A program made the position numbers and the translations under genes. The notes beneath the pieces are model-generated. The model ran no database searches. It was not told the origin of the DNA and saw nothing but the letters and a program-made list of their open reading frames with translations. Shown in pieces: positions 37,878 through 46,230 of a DNA stretch of 64,000 nt (the stretch's first letter is position 1; each line of letters begins with the position of its first letter). The stretch is taken from positions 56,750 to 120,749 of the forward strand of contig JALHMF010000009.1 in NCBI GenBank assembly GCA_022844205.1. Reading direction: 5' to 3'. This stretch comes from Xanthobacteraceae bacterium (GTDB lineage: Bacteria; Pseudomonadota; Alphaproteobacteria; Rhizobiales; Xanthobacteraceae).

Positions 37878-38873
37878 ATGAACGCACCCGCTGCTCATTT
37901 TCCCACCGCCGCTGACGTCAGGGATGCCGCGCGTATTCTTGAAGGTGTCGCGGTTCGCACGCCGCTGATTTACGCTTCCGCGCTCGAAGCCATGACGGGC
38001 GCGGGCCGCGTCTTCATCAAGCCGGAGATTTTCCAGCGCACCGGATCGTTCAAGTTTCGCGGCGCCTACAACACCATCGCGCGCATACCCGGCGAGCGGC
38101 GGCACGGTGGCGTCGTTGCATATTCGTCCGGCAATCACGCGCAAGGAGTCGCGATGGCGGCGAAACTCGCGGGGCTTCCGGCCGTCATTGTCATGCCGGA
38201 GGATGCGCCGCTGGTGAAGCGCAACAACACCAAGGCGCTGGGCGCTGAAGTTGTCCTCTACGACCGCGTGCGCGAGGACCGGGCAGCGATCGCCCGCAAG
38301 ATCGCTTCGGAACGGGGTGCAACGCTGGTACCGCCGTTCGACCATCCGCATGTGATCGCGGGACAGGGCACGATCGGTCTGGAAATCTGCGACGATTTGC
38401 AGAGGCTTGGGGTCAGCCCGGACATCGTTCTTTCGCCGGCTTCCGGCGGCGGACTGATCGCCGGCATTTCGCTGGCGGTAAAGGATCGCTCTCCCGCCAC
38501 GCGCGTGATCGCCGTCGAGCCGGAAGGCTTCGACGACACCGCGCGCTCGTTCCGGTCGGGCAAGCGGGAAAAGAACGCGAGGATGAGCGGCTCGATCTGC
38601 GATGCGCTGCTGACCAATGAGCCCGGAGAGCTGACCTTCGAGATCAACCGGCGGCTGGTCGGCGAAGCGGTCGCGGTCAGTGACTACGAGGTGCGCGAGG
38701 CCATCGCGGTTGCATCGAGAAAACTGGGCCTGGTCGTTGAACCCGGCGGATCGGTGGCCCTCGCGGCGTTGCTGCACGGAAAGCTCGACGTGAAGGGCAG
38801 GAACGTCGTGCTGGTACTGTCCGGCGGAAATATCGATCCCGCGCTTTATGCGGCGATCATGAGCGAATGCTGA
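37878..38873 (+). CDS. Threonine/serine dehydratase (PLP fold type II)
   Basis: Deaminates threonine or serine. The 331-residue protein has the PLP lysine in RTGSFKFRGAYN around residues 54-65, AYSSGNHAQGVAMAA around 80-94, LSPASGGGLIAGISLAV (phosphate loop) around 182-198 and a C-terminal VLVLSGGNIDP. There is no ACT regulatory domain, so it is the short catabolic or racemase-like type rather than the long allosteric biosynthetic IlvA. It stops one base before the convergent cheZ stop. Confidence 0.9.
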   Translation: MNAPAAHFPTAADVRDAARILEGVAVRTPLIYASALEAMTGAGRVFIKPEIFQRTGSFKFRGAYNTIARIPGERRHGGVVAYSSGNHAQGVAMAAKLAGLPAVIVMPEDAPLVKRNNTKALGAEVVLYDRVREDRAAIARKIASERGATLVPPFDHPHVIAGQGTIGLEICDDLQRLGVSPDIVLSPASGGGLIAGISLAVKDRSPATRVIAVEPEGFDDTARSFRSGKREKNARMSGSICDALLTNEPGELTFEINRRLVGEAVAVSDYEVREAIAVASRKLGLVVEPGGSVALAALLHGKLDVKGRNVVLVLSGGNIDPALYAAIMSEC

Positions 38874-39827
38874 TCAGGAAAAAAGCGCCATTTTCGACGC
38901 CGGCGAAAGCGCGGAGATTCCTTCGTTCGTTTTTTCTTCGGCTGCGGGCGCGGGCGCGGATGCCGGACTCCTCGGCTTCGCTTTGGTTTTCACGGGCGCG
39001 GACGGCATGGCCGGTGCGCTTGGTGCGTCGGCTTCGGCTTCGAACACGACGAGATCTTCGAGATCGAGATCGGCGAGCCCGCCGGACGTTTTCTTGTCCG
39101 GCGCGTCATCCCATGTGATGTCGCGCTTCTGCTCGCCCATCAGGTTGTCGATTGCGTTCTGCTCAAGGCCTTCACCCGGCCGCGCGGGGCCGTTGAGCAG
39201 GGATTTTTCTTCCTGCTCCGGATCGGTGGACACGAATTGGAGATCGTCCAGCCGCCAGATTTGAATCATCGCGTCGATGCGCGCCTCAAGGAAGGTCAGC
39301 ACCTGAATGACCTTGCGGATGCGCTGGCCGGTGAGGTCCTGGAACGAGCAGGCCGTGTAGATTTCCGTCGTGTTCGCGTCGATCATATCGCAGACCGACG
39401 CATCGATGCCCTGTTCGCGCATCGTCCAGGCGATCTCCTGAACCCGCTCGGCGGCGGCGAGGATGTCGGAGGTCGCGTTCTCCGTCGTATCGACGATGGC
39501 ATCGAGTTCATGGGAAGCGACGTCGATTTTTCCGTCGTTGTCGGAGGCCGGCTTGATGGACGCGATCTCCGCCTTGGTGCGGGTGATCGCATTCATCATG
39601 TCGGAGAGGTCGAAGCGCACGCGGTCCGCCTCGGCGCTGGCGGTTTTGTGCTCAAGCGAACGTTGCAGCCGCTCGACCGCTTCCAGCACCAGTTTGGTGT
39701 CGGCCTGCCGGTTGCGGCGGGCATGTTCGGCAAGGAACCAGCGCCCGCGCGCCGTCTCCACGACGGCCGCGGCAATCGCCTCGTAATCCGCTTCCGAAAG
39801 CGGCGCGGGAGCGGGAGGTAGCGACAT
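38874..39827 (-). CDS. cheZ: Protein phosphatase CheZ
   Basis: Dephosphorylates CheY-P and so tunes the flagellar motor. The 317-residue protein is mainly long helices: an antiparallel hairpin around residues 60-190 with the catalytic segment TACSFQDLTGQRIRKV (residues ~158-173), which holds the catalytic Gln. This is followed by an acidic and then a Pro/Ala/Lys-rich tail (~205-317) for CheY contact. No cheA, cheY or flagellar gene is nearby; isolated cheZ is common in alphaproteobacteria. Confidence 0.88.
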   Translation of the reverse strand: MSLPPAPAPLSEADYEAIAAAVVETARGRWFLAEHARRNRQADTKLVLEAVERLQRSLEHKTASAEADRVRFDLSDMMNAITRTKAEIASIKPASDNDGKIDVASHELDAIVDTTENATSDILAAAERVQEIAWTMREQGIDASVCDMIDANTTEIYTACSFQDLTGQRIRKVIQVLTFLEARIDAMIQIWRLDDLQFVSTDPEQEEKSLLNGPARPGEGLEQNAIDNLMGEQKRDITWDDAPDKKTSGGLADLDLEDLVVFEAEADAPSAPAMPSAPVKTKAKPRSPASAPAPAAEEKTNEGISALSPASKMALFS

Positions 39828-39961
39828 ACTTACCCCGGTTCCTTCAAATCGGCGGGGATGCCAACCTGCCGTGCGAATCTACAAAGAATAGTTTACCCAC
39901 GGCCCCTCCCGGTACCAAACCGGGGACGGTCTGGTCCTGTCCCGCACGCCCGGAAACCCGC

Positions 39962-41143
39962 TTGAAACATGCTGTTACCGCGCCCGGCGATCTCGGAGGC
40001 AAGCTCGGCCTTGCCATCGCCTATGCGGCGCTCTTCGTTAGCATCGGCGTGTTCATGCCGTTTTTCCCGGTGCTGCTGACCGACCGGGGTTTTTCGCCGG
40101 AGGCCATCGGGCTTGCGATGGCGATCCCGGTGGTGCTGCGGCTGGTCACGCTGCCGGCGGCGGGCGTCTTCTCCGACTGGATCGCGAAGCCGCGCGCGTT
40201 CCTCGCCGCCCTCGGCTTGCTCGCGGCCCTTGGCTTCGCCTGGGTGGGATTCACGACCGGGCAGGTGGCGCTTTGCATCGCGCTCGCTTTCGCGTCGCTG
40301 TTCTGGAATCCCGCTTTCCCGTTGCTGGAATCCTACGCCATGCGGCTCGCGACGAGCGGGCGGATCGATTACGGGCGGATTCGTATCTGGGGCTCCATTT
40401 CCTTTGTCGCGGCCAATCTCGGCGCGGGTGTGCTGCTCACGATCTGGCCCGCGGATTCCGTGGCCTGGATGATCGCGGCGGCGTTTTTTGTGTTTGGACT
40501 GAGTGCAGCCGCCGCCCCCGCCATCCGCGCGCTGCCGCTTCAAAACGGGCAGGGCACACTGCGGCCGGCGCGCATGCTGCTGCTGGGTGTCGTCGCCGCC
40601 GGCTTCATCCAGGCGAGTCATGCGCTCCTCTACACGTTCGCCTCCGTGCATTGGGACCGCGCCGGGCTGGGTTCGACCACCATCGGCGCGCTGTGGGCGG
40701 CGGGCGTGATCGCGGAAATCGTACTCTTCACGTTTGCGACCCGTGTACTGCGGGTGCTGTCGCCGATGACGCTGATCGGGGTCGGCGGGATCGCGGCACT
40801 GCTGCGCTTCGGGGCGCTGGTGTTCGATCCGTCCGTCGCATGGCTATTCCCGTTGCAAATGCTGCACGGCCTGACCTTCGGTGCCACGCATCTCGGGTTG
40901 ATGGCGCTGATCGCGAACAGCGTGCCGCACCGGGCGGCGGGCAGGGCGCAGACCTATTCCTCGACGGTCATTGCGGTACTGATGGGCATTGGCACCGTCA
41001 GCGCCGGTCCGATCTATGCGTCGTATGGAGCCTCGTCCTACGCAAGTTCGGCGCTGCTTGGACTGATCGGTGCCATCCTCGCATTTGTCGCGTGGATTCA
41101 GCCCCAGAGCGCGGGCTCCGGCGGAAACAGAACAGCATCCTGA
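39962..41143 (+). CDS. MFS transporter (PPP/HcaT-like)
   Basis: A 393-residue, twelve-helix carrier. It begins at TTG 39962; no better start keeps the first helix LAIAYAALFVSIGVFMPFFP. The family pattern includes RLVTLPAAGVFSDWIAKPRA between TM2 and TM3, RIRIWGSISFVAANLGAG around residues 140-157 and HGLTFGATHLGLMALIANSV around 303-322. HcaT-like members carry aromatic acids such as 3-phenylpropionate, so the assignment is tentative. The last 46 bp overlap the convergent epimerase gene. Confidence 0.83.
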   Translation: MKHAVTAPGDLGGKLGLAIAYAALFVSIGVFMPFFPVLLTDRGFSPEAIGLAMAIPVVLRLVTLPAAGVFSDWIAKPRAFLAALGLLAALGFAWVGFTTGQVALCIALAFASLFWNPAFPLLESYAMRLATSGRIDYGRIRIWGSISFVAANLGAGVLLTIWPADSVAWMIAAAFFVFGLSAAAAPAIRALPLQNGQGTLRPARMLLLGVVAAGFIQASHALLYTFASVHWDRAGLGSTTIGALWAAGVIAEIVLFTFATRVLRVLSPMTLIGVGGIAALLRFGALVFDPSVAWLFPLQMLHGLTFGATHLGLMALIANSVPHRAAGRAQTYSSTVIAVLMGIGTVSAGPIYASYGASSYASSALLGLIGAILAFVAWIQPQSAGSGGNRTAS

Positions 41144-42078
41144 AAGCGCAGGCCGTGTTCGCGGTCTTTCTCGAGCAAAAGCGGCCCGTCGAGATCGATG
41201 TAGCTGGCACCCTCAGCGAGCATTGTTGCGGGGGCGACACCGAGCGAGGTCGAGACCATCGAGCCGATCATGATCTGCAGGCCCATTGCTTTTGCGGCTT
41301 GTGCCATCGCGAGCGCTTCGGTCAATCCGCCCGCCTTGTCGAGCTTGATGTTCACCGCGTCGTATTTTCCCTGAAGGGCCGTGAGGCTCGCGCGGTCCTG
41401 CGCGCTCTCGTCCGCGCAGATCGGAACGCCGCGCTTCAATGATTTGAGCGCGCCGTCCTTGTCCGCGGGCAACGGCTGCTCGATGAGTTTCACGCCGGCA
41501 CCCGAACAGGCCGCGAGATTTTCCTCCAGATTGGTTTCGTCCCAGGCCTCGTTCGCGTCCACGATCAGGATTTTGTCCGGACCCGCGGCGCGGACGGCTT
41601 GCAGGCGCGCCGGATCGCCGGCACCGCCAAGTTTCAGTTTCAGCAGGCTATATTTTGTCCGGGCCGTCCGTGCCGCCATGGCTTCGGGCGCATCGAGGCT
41701 GATCGTGTAGGCGGTCATCAACGTTCCGGGCGCGGAAACGCCGGCCAGTTCCCACACGCGCTTGCCCGCGCGCTTGGCTTCCAGATCCCAGAACGCGCAG
41801 TCGAGCGCGTTGCGGGCGGCGCCGTGCGGAAGGGCACGCTGAAGTTCCGAGCGGGAAAGGCCGTTCGCGAGCGCGCCTTTCATTCCTTCGATGGCTGAGA
41901 TGACCCCCTCAAGCGTCTCGCCATAACGCCCGTACGGCACGCACTCGCCGCGTCCGGTGTGTCGTCCTTCCGACAATTCAGCGACGACTACCGCAGCCTC
42001 GGTCTTGGCGCCGCGGCTGATCTTGAAGGCGCCTGCGATCGGCCAGCGTTCGATGCGGGTGGAGAGGCTAATTCCCAT
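41098..42078 (-). CDS. L-Ala-D/L-Glu (dipeptide) epimerase
   Basis: Enolase-superfamily enzyme of murein-peptide recycling, 326 residues. The catalytic pattern is complete: KLKLG (KxK) around residues 147-151, metal ligands in ILIVDANEAWD, LIEQPLP and CADESAQD, and the distal lysine in VNIKLDKAGGL around 240-250. The C-terminal MIGSMVSTSLGVAPA closes the barrel. N-terminal capping-domain residues (GRGECVPYGRYGET) match the epimerase subgroup. Its 3' end overlaps the MFS gene by 46 bp on the opposite strand. Confidence 0.88.
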   Translation of the reverse strand: MGISLSTRIERWPIAGAFKISRGAKTEAAVVVAELSEGRHTGRGECVPYGRYGETLEGVISAIEGMKGALANGLSRSELQRALPHGAARNALDCAFWDLEAKRAGKRVWELAGVSAPGTLMTAYTISLDAPEAMAARTARTKYSLLKLKLGGAGDPARLQAVRAAGPDKILIVDANEAWDETNLEENLAACSGAGVKLIEQPLPADKDGALKSLKRGVPICADESAQDRASLTALQGKYDAVNIKLDKAGGLTEALAMAQAAKAMGLQIMIGSMVSTSLGVAPATMLAEGASYIDLDGPLLLEKDREHGLRFQDAVLFPPEPALWG

Positions 42079-42267
42079 GCGTCTTTCCTAGCCGGATTCT
42101 GTGCCGGAAAGGGTCAACCGGCGCGCCGGTGAAACCCGGTACTTATGGTTAACCAAGAGTGAATCGAATCCTCGATTTCCGGTAAATGCGCGGGTATGAA
42201 CGAGGGGCGGACCCGCCCCCGGGGCCGCCGATGGGGCTGTTTTTTGCGTCCCCGATGAGTACCCGCC

Positions 42268-43407
42268 GTGGCTGCTGCAGCCGCCTTGCTGGACGCCCGC
42301 GTTGTAGGCCGCACGCTCGTACTGGATGCGGGCGGACCCTGGGTCGCGGCCGAAGCGTCGCATATCGAGGCGCTGGTCGAGAACATCTACAAGCGCGCCT
42401 ATACGGCCGAGGAAGTGAACATCAACGTCTCCCAGGTGGAGCGGCTGGATTCCGTCGGCGCGTGGCTGATCGAGCGGCTGCGCCGGACGGCGGCGGAAGC
42501 GAACCTGAAGGCCGAGATCAAGGGTCTAAACCCGCGCTACAAGATTTTGCTCGACGAAGTCGCGATCTCCAACAAGGAGCCGCCGCACCCGCATCCGAAA
42601 AAGAAGGCGCTGCACGATGCGATCGAGCATTTCGGCGAGACGGTCGCGGTCGCGGGGCAGGACTTCTACGCGATCATGCAGATGCTCGGCTCGATCGTGG
42701 TGGTCGCGGGCAGGGTGGCGTTCACGCCGCTGACGCTGCGCTTCACCTCGGTCGTGCATCACCTCGACCGCGTCTGCTACCGCGCGGTGCCGATCATCCT
42801 GCTGATCAACTTTCTGATCGGCTGCATCCTGGCGCAGCAGGGCATTTTCCACTTCCGCCGCTTCGGCGCGGAAACCTTCGTCGTCGATATGGTCGGCATC
42901 CTGGTGCTGCGCGAAGTCGGCGTGCTGATCGTCTCCATCATGGTCGCCGGCCGCTCCGGCAGCGCCTATACCGCCGAACTCGGCTCCATGAAAATGCGCG
43001 AGGAAATGGACGCGCTGCGCGTGATGGGTTTCGATCCGGTGGAAGTTCTCATTTTGCCGCGCATGATCGCGCTCATCATCGCGTTGCCGCTGCTGACGTT
43101 CATCGGCAGCATGGCGGCACTCTTCGGCGGCGGACTTGTTTCGTGGCTCTATGGCGGCTTCCCGCCGGAAGTCTTTATCGAGCGCCTGCGGGAAGCCATC
43201 ACGATGGACACGTTCAGGGTCGGCCTGATCAAGGCGCCGTTCATGGCGCTGATCATCGGCCTCGTCGCCTGTGTCGAAGGTCTGCGCGTGGAGGGAAGCG
43301 CCGAATCGCTCGGCGAACACACCACGAGTTCGGTGGTGAAGGCGATCTTCCTGGTCATCGTCATCGACGGCTTCTTTGCGGTGTTCTTCGCCGCGATCGG
43401 GGTCTGA
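42268..43407 (+). CDS. mlaE: MlaE-family ABC permease with N-terminal STAS domain
   Basis: Inner-membrane permease of a phospholipid (Mla/Mce) transporter, 379 residues from GTG 42268. Residues ~1-105 form a STAS-like domain (INVSQVERLDSVGAWLIERL), the job done by the separate MlaB in E. coli. The permease follows with PIILLINFLIGCILAQQGIF, AGRSGSAYTAELGSMKMREE (the conserved cytosolic loop) around residues 230-249, and LIKAPFMALIIGLVACVEGL. It is the first gene of mlaE-mlaF-mlaD; the gap to mlaF is three bases. Confidence 0.92.
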   Translation: MAAAAALLDARVVGRTLVLDAGGPWVAAEASHIEALVENIYKRAYTAEEVNINVSQVERLDSVGAWLIERLRRTAAEANLKAEIKGLNPRYKILLDEVAISNKEPPHPHPKKKALHDAIEHFGETVAVAGQDFYAIMQMLGSIVVVAGRVAFTPLTLRFTSVVHHLDRVCYRAVPIILLINFLIGCILAQQGIFHFRRFGAETFVVDMVGILVLREVGVLIVSIMVAGRSGSAYTAELGSMKMREEMDALRVMGFDPVEVLILPRMIALIIALPLLTFIGSMAALFGGGLVSWLYGGFPPEVFIERLREAITMDTFRVGLIKAPFMALIIGLVACVEGLRVEGSAESLGEHTTSSVVKAIFLVIVIDGFFAVFFAAIGV

Positions 43408-43410
43408 GCG

Positions 43411-44238
43411 ATGAACGCGCTAAAACCCAACGGAGCGAAGCCGAACGGCAGCGGCGTTGGCGTCGAGAACGTCATCAGCGCGCGCGATCTCGTGGTTGGC
43501 TTCCATAATGTGCCCGTTCTGAAGGGCCTGAACCTCGACGTGAAACGGGGCGAAATCCTCGGTTTCGTCGGCGGTTCCGGCGGCGGCAAGTCCGTGCTCA
43601 CGCGCACCATCATCGGCCTGATCCCCAAATGGAGCGGTTCAATCCACGTTTTCGGCGAGGATCTCGATGCGTTGAGCGAAGAGGACCGCTCGGCGCTGGA
43701 GCGCCGCTGGGGTGTACTGTTCCAGGGCGGCGCACTTTTCTCCTCGCTCACCGTGCGCCAGAACGTGCAGTTCCCGATGCGCGAAAATCTGGAGCTTTCG
43801 CCGCGGCTCCTGGAGGAAATCTCGCTCGCCAAGCTCGAAATGGTCGGCTTGCACCGCGATGTGCTCGACAAGATGCCTTCGGAACTTTCCGGCGGCATGG
43901 TCAAGCGCGTGGCGCTGGCCCGTTCGCTGGCACTCGACCCGGAAATCCTGTTCCTCGACGAGCCGACCTCGGGATTGGACCCGATCAGCGCGGGCGACTT
44001 CGACGAGTTGATTATGGCGCTGCAGCAGACTTTAGGCCTCACCGTTTTCATGGTAACGCATGATCTGGATAGCCTGCACACGGCGTGCGATCGCGTGGCG
44101 GCTCTCGCTGACGGCAAGATCATTGCGACAGGCCCGATCGAAGACATGCTTCAGTCCGATCACCCGTGGTTGCGAGCCTACTTCCACGGAAAACGGGCAA
44201 AGACACGGACAGGCAAAACGGGAAGAAAAAGAGTTTAA
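43411..44238 (+). CDS. mlaF: MlaF ATP-binding subunit
   Basis: ATPase of the lipid transporter, 275 residues. It has Walker A GGSGGGKSVLTRTIIGL around residues 53-69, Q-loop FQGGALFSSLTVRQNV around 109-124, signature SGGMVKRVALARSLALDPEI and Walker B LFLDEPTSGLDP around 185-196, with switch histidine in VTHDLDSLHTACDR. The short basic C-terminal tail KTRTGKTGRKRV is unusual but small. It is flanked by mlaE (3 bp) and mlaD (18 bp). Confidence 0.94.
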   Translation: MNALKPNGAKPNGSGVGVENVISARDLVVGFHNVPVLKGLNLDVKRGEILGFVGGSGGGKSVLTRTIIGLIPKWSGSIHVFGEDLDALSEEDRSALERRWGVLFQGGALFSSLTVRQNVQFPMRENLELSPRLLEEISLAKLEMVGLHRDVLDKMPSELSGGMVKRVALARSLALDPEILFLDEPTSGLDPISAGDFDELIMALQQTLGLTVFMVTHDLDSLHTACDRVAALADGKIIATGPIEDMLQSDHPWLRAYFHGKRAKTRTGKTGRKRV

Positions 44239-44256
44239 GCGGCGAGAGAGCAACCC

Positions 44257-45000
44257 ATGGAAACGCGTGCGAATTACGTTCTGGTCGGCGTATTCACCCT
44301 CGCGGTGATCATCGGCGCATTCGGCTTTGTCTGGTGGTTCGAGCGCGTGAGCGACACCGGCAACCGGACGATCTACGAGATTGCCTATGACGGCTCCGTC
44401 TCCGGCCTGCGCAAGGGCTCATCGGTGAACTTCAACGGCATTCGGGTGGGCGAAGTGCATAACCTGATGCTCGATCCCACCGACCCGCGCCGCGTGATCG
44501 CGCAGGTCGGGGTCGCGGGCAACACGCCGATCCGCAGCGACACCAAGGCAGGGCTCGAGTTTCAGGGCCTCACCGGCATTGCGACGGTGACGTTGACCGG
44601 CGGTGCCGCGAACGCACCGGCGATCGTTGCCGAGAAGGGCAAGAACCCGCGCATCGTCGCCGATGCGAGCACCGACCTGATGGTGGCGGCGAAACAGGCG
44701 GTGAACCGCATCGACCGGATGCTCGCCGATAACGAGAAGCGCATCGATCAGATCGTGAAGAACATCGCCGCCATTACCGGCGAACTCGACAACGACGGCA
44801 AGGGCGTGATCGCCGACATCGGTGCCGCCGCGAAGTCGGTGCGCGAGGCGGCCGATGCGCTCGGCAACCAGACCGAGCCGACGCTCAAGGAATACCGGCT
44901 GCTCGCGCAGGACGCGCGCCGCGCGGTCGCCGATGTCTCCCGCTTCATCCGGGACCTGGAGAAAAATCCGAGCCAACTGGTCTTTGGTAAAAAGAAGTGA
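44257..45000 (+). CDS. mlaD: MlaD-like MCE-domain protein
   Basis: Membrane-anchored periplasmic lipid-binding subunit, 247 residues. A single N-terminal helix (VLVGVFTLAVIIGAFGFVWW, ~7-26) is followed by the MCE domain (~40-120) with SVSGLRKGSSVNFNGIRVGE and GLEFQGLTGIATVTLTGG. A C-terminal helical part (~145-240) is longer than in E. coli MlaD and could form a shaft. No mlaC is downstream; the operon ends in a strong terminator. Confidence 0.92.
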   Translation: METRANYVLVGVFTLAVIIGAFGFVWWFERVSDTGNRTIYEIAYDGSVSGLRKGSSVNFNGIRVGEVHNLMLDPTDPRRVIAQVGVAGNTPIRSDTKAGLEFQGLTGIATVTLTGGAANAPAIVAEKGKNPRIVADASTDLMVAAKQAVNRIDRMLADNEKRIDQIVKNIAAITGELDNDGKGVIADIGAAAKSVREAADALGNQTEPTLKEYRLLAQDARRAVADVSRFIRDLEKNPSQLVFGKKK

Positions 45001-45029
45001 CCCCCACTCCTTAGCGGGTGGGGCGGTCA

Positions 45030-45062
45030 AAAGGGCGGGGCTCCGAAAGGACCCCGCCCTTT
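45030..45062 (+). terminator. Intrinsic terminator of mlaE-mlaF-mlaD
   Basis: AAGGGCGGGG pairs with CCCCGCCCTT around a CTCCGAAAGGA loop, a ten-base GC-rich stem starting ~30 bp after the mlaD stop and ending in a short T run. This is a well-formed terminator hairpin. Confidence 0.75.
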
Positions 45063-45173
45063 GCCGTTGCGGCGCGCGAACGAAAGCGGGGACGGTGCGT
45101 TGTCCAGAGGCGCGGTTGACTGTCATGGCCGCGTGTTATCTTCTTGCAAACGTCACGAGACCGGGGGTTGCCC

Positions 45174-45524
45174 ATGAACAAACTGGCTGTCGTCTTCTCC
45201 GCCGCGGCCCTCATGGCCGCGGGTGGTGCCTACGCGCATCACGGCTGGGGCAGCTACGACGCCACCAAGGTCGTCGTGATCGACGGCAAGGTGCTGGAGT
45301 CCGCCTATGAATTTCCGCACGGCGAAATGGTCATGGAGCGGGAAGGGAAGAAGTGGACCGTGACGCTGGCGCCGCCGTCGCGGATGCAGTCGCGCGGGCT
45401 CGCGCGCGAGGACATCGCGGTTGGGAAAACCGTGAAAGCGGAAGGCTATCCGAGCACGGCGCGCGAGAATGAAATGCGGGCCGAGCGCGTCACCGTCTCG
45501 GGCCGCGTGGTCGAGATGCGCTGA
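45174..45524 (+). CDS. DUF6152 family exported protein
   Basis: A 116-residue protein with a Sec signal LAVVFSAAALMAAGGAYA; the mature form begins HHGWGSYDATKVV, the His-rich start typical of the family, followed by an OB-like beta domain (KVLESAYEFPHGEMVMEREG). ATG 45174 is taken because the longer frame puts a charged stretch before the signal. Its stop overlaps the next start (TGATG). The function is unknown; the His-His start suggests metal binding (inference). Confidence 0.85.
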   Translation: MNKLAVVFSAAALMAAGGAYAHHGWGSYDATKVVVIDGKVLESAYEFPHGEMVMEREGKKWTVTLAPPSRMQSRGLAREDIAVGKTVKAEGYPSTARENEMRAERVTVSGRVVEMR

Positions 45525-46018
45525 TGGAGCATGCCGCGCATTGGCCGGCCTGGGCGGCGGCGTTGCAGGATTCGGCACTTGGTCTCGGCATCCGCCAGTC
45601 GGGCTGGATTTATCCGTTCGGCAATATCATTCATGTGATGGGGATCGCGCTCTTCGTCGGCTCCATCGTGGCGCTCGACCTGCGGCTGCTTGGGGTCGGC
45701 CATCGGACGATCAAGGTGGAGCAGGCTACGGCGTTTCTGACGCCGTTCGCTTTCGCGGGCCTGGCGCTGCTGGTTCCGGGCGGGCTGATCCTGTTCATCG
45801 CGGACGCGGGACCGCTCGCGGGTAACCCTTTATTTGTCGCGAAGATCGTGCTCGCCGCCCTCGGCATCGCGAATGCGGCACTCTTCTGGAAGCTCTGGTA
45901 TCCGAAGATGAAGAACTGGGACCGCCTGAAGCCGGGCTTTGGCTGGGTGCAGACGATGCTGTCGCTGTGCCTCTGGATCGCGGTGCCGGTGATTGGGCGG
46001 TTGATTGCGTATCTCTAG
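45524..46018 (+). CDS. DUF6644 family integral membrane protein
   Basis: A 164-residue protein with four membrane helices: around residues 28-50 (YPFGNIIHVMGIALFVGSIV), 72-95, 102-122 and 138-160, the last followed directly by the C-terminus. A histidine in the first helix (IIHVMG) is of the kind used for haem or metal in related membrane families, but that is speculation. It is translationally coupled to the DUF6152 gene; the two families often occur as neighbours. Confidence 0.83.
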   Translation: MEHAAHWPAWAAALQDSALGLGIRQSGWIYPFGNIIHVMGIALFVGSIVALDLRLLGVGHRTIKVEQATAFLTPFAFAGLALLVPGGLILFIADAGPLAGNPLFVAKIVLAALGIANAALFWKLWYPKMKNWDRLKPGFGWVQTMLSLCLWIAVPVIGRLIAYL

Positions 46019-46020
46019 CC

Positions 46021-46171
46021 GGTCATTCCGGGGCGCGAGCCCTCGCGTCGCGCCTTTGGCGCGCGCAAGGATAACTCCGCGAGCGAGCCCGGAATCCATA
46101 AACACCAAATTCAATCGTTTGCACTGGGGTGATGGATTCCTGACACGCGCGATGCGCGTTCCGGAATGACG
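46021..46171. repeat. GTCATTCCGG / CCGGAATGAC intergenic repeat, copy 1
   Basis: An inverted repeat: GGTCATTCCGGGGCGCGAGC on the left, GGAATCCATAA in the middle, GGATTCC and GTTCCGGAATGACGC on the right. A related element is at 52739-52855. It lies after the DUF6644 gene and before a perfect terminator palindrome. Confidence 0.8.
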
Positions 46172-46180
46172 CTGAAATAA

Positions 46181-46210
46181 AAAACGGCCGGGAAAATTCC
46201 CGGCCGTTTT
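46181..46210. terminator. Symmetric bidirectional intrinsic terminator
   Basis: AAAACGGCCGGGAA is followed by two A and its exact complement TTCCCGGCCGTTTT, a 14-bp perfect stem with A and T runs on both sides, followed by GTTTTT. It can end transcripts from both directions: DUF6152-DUF6644 on the plus strand and the large coiled-coil gene on the minus strand. Confidence 0.85.
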
Positions 46211-46230
46211 GTTTTTGCGTTCGGTAGCGA

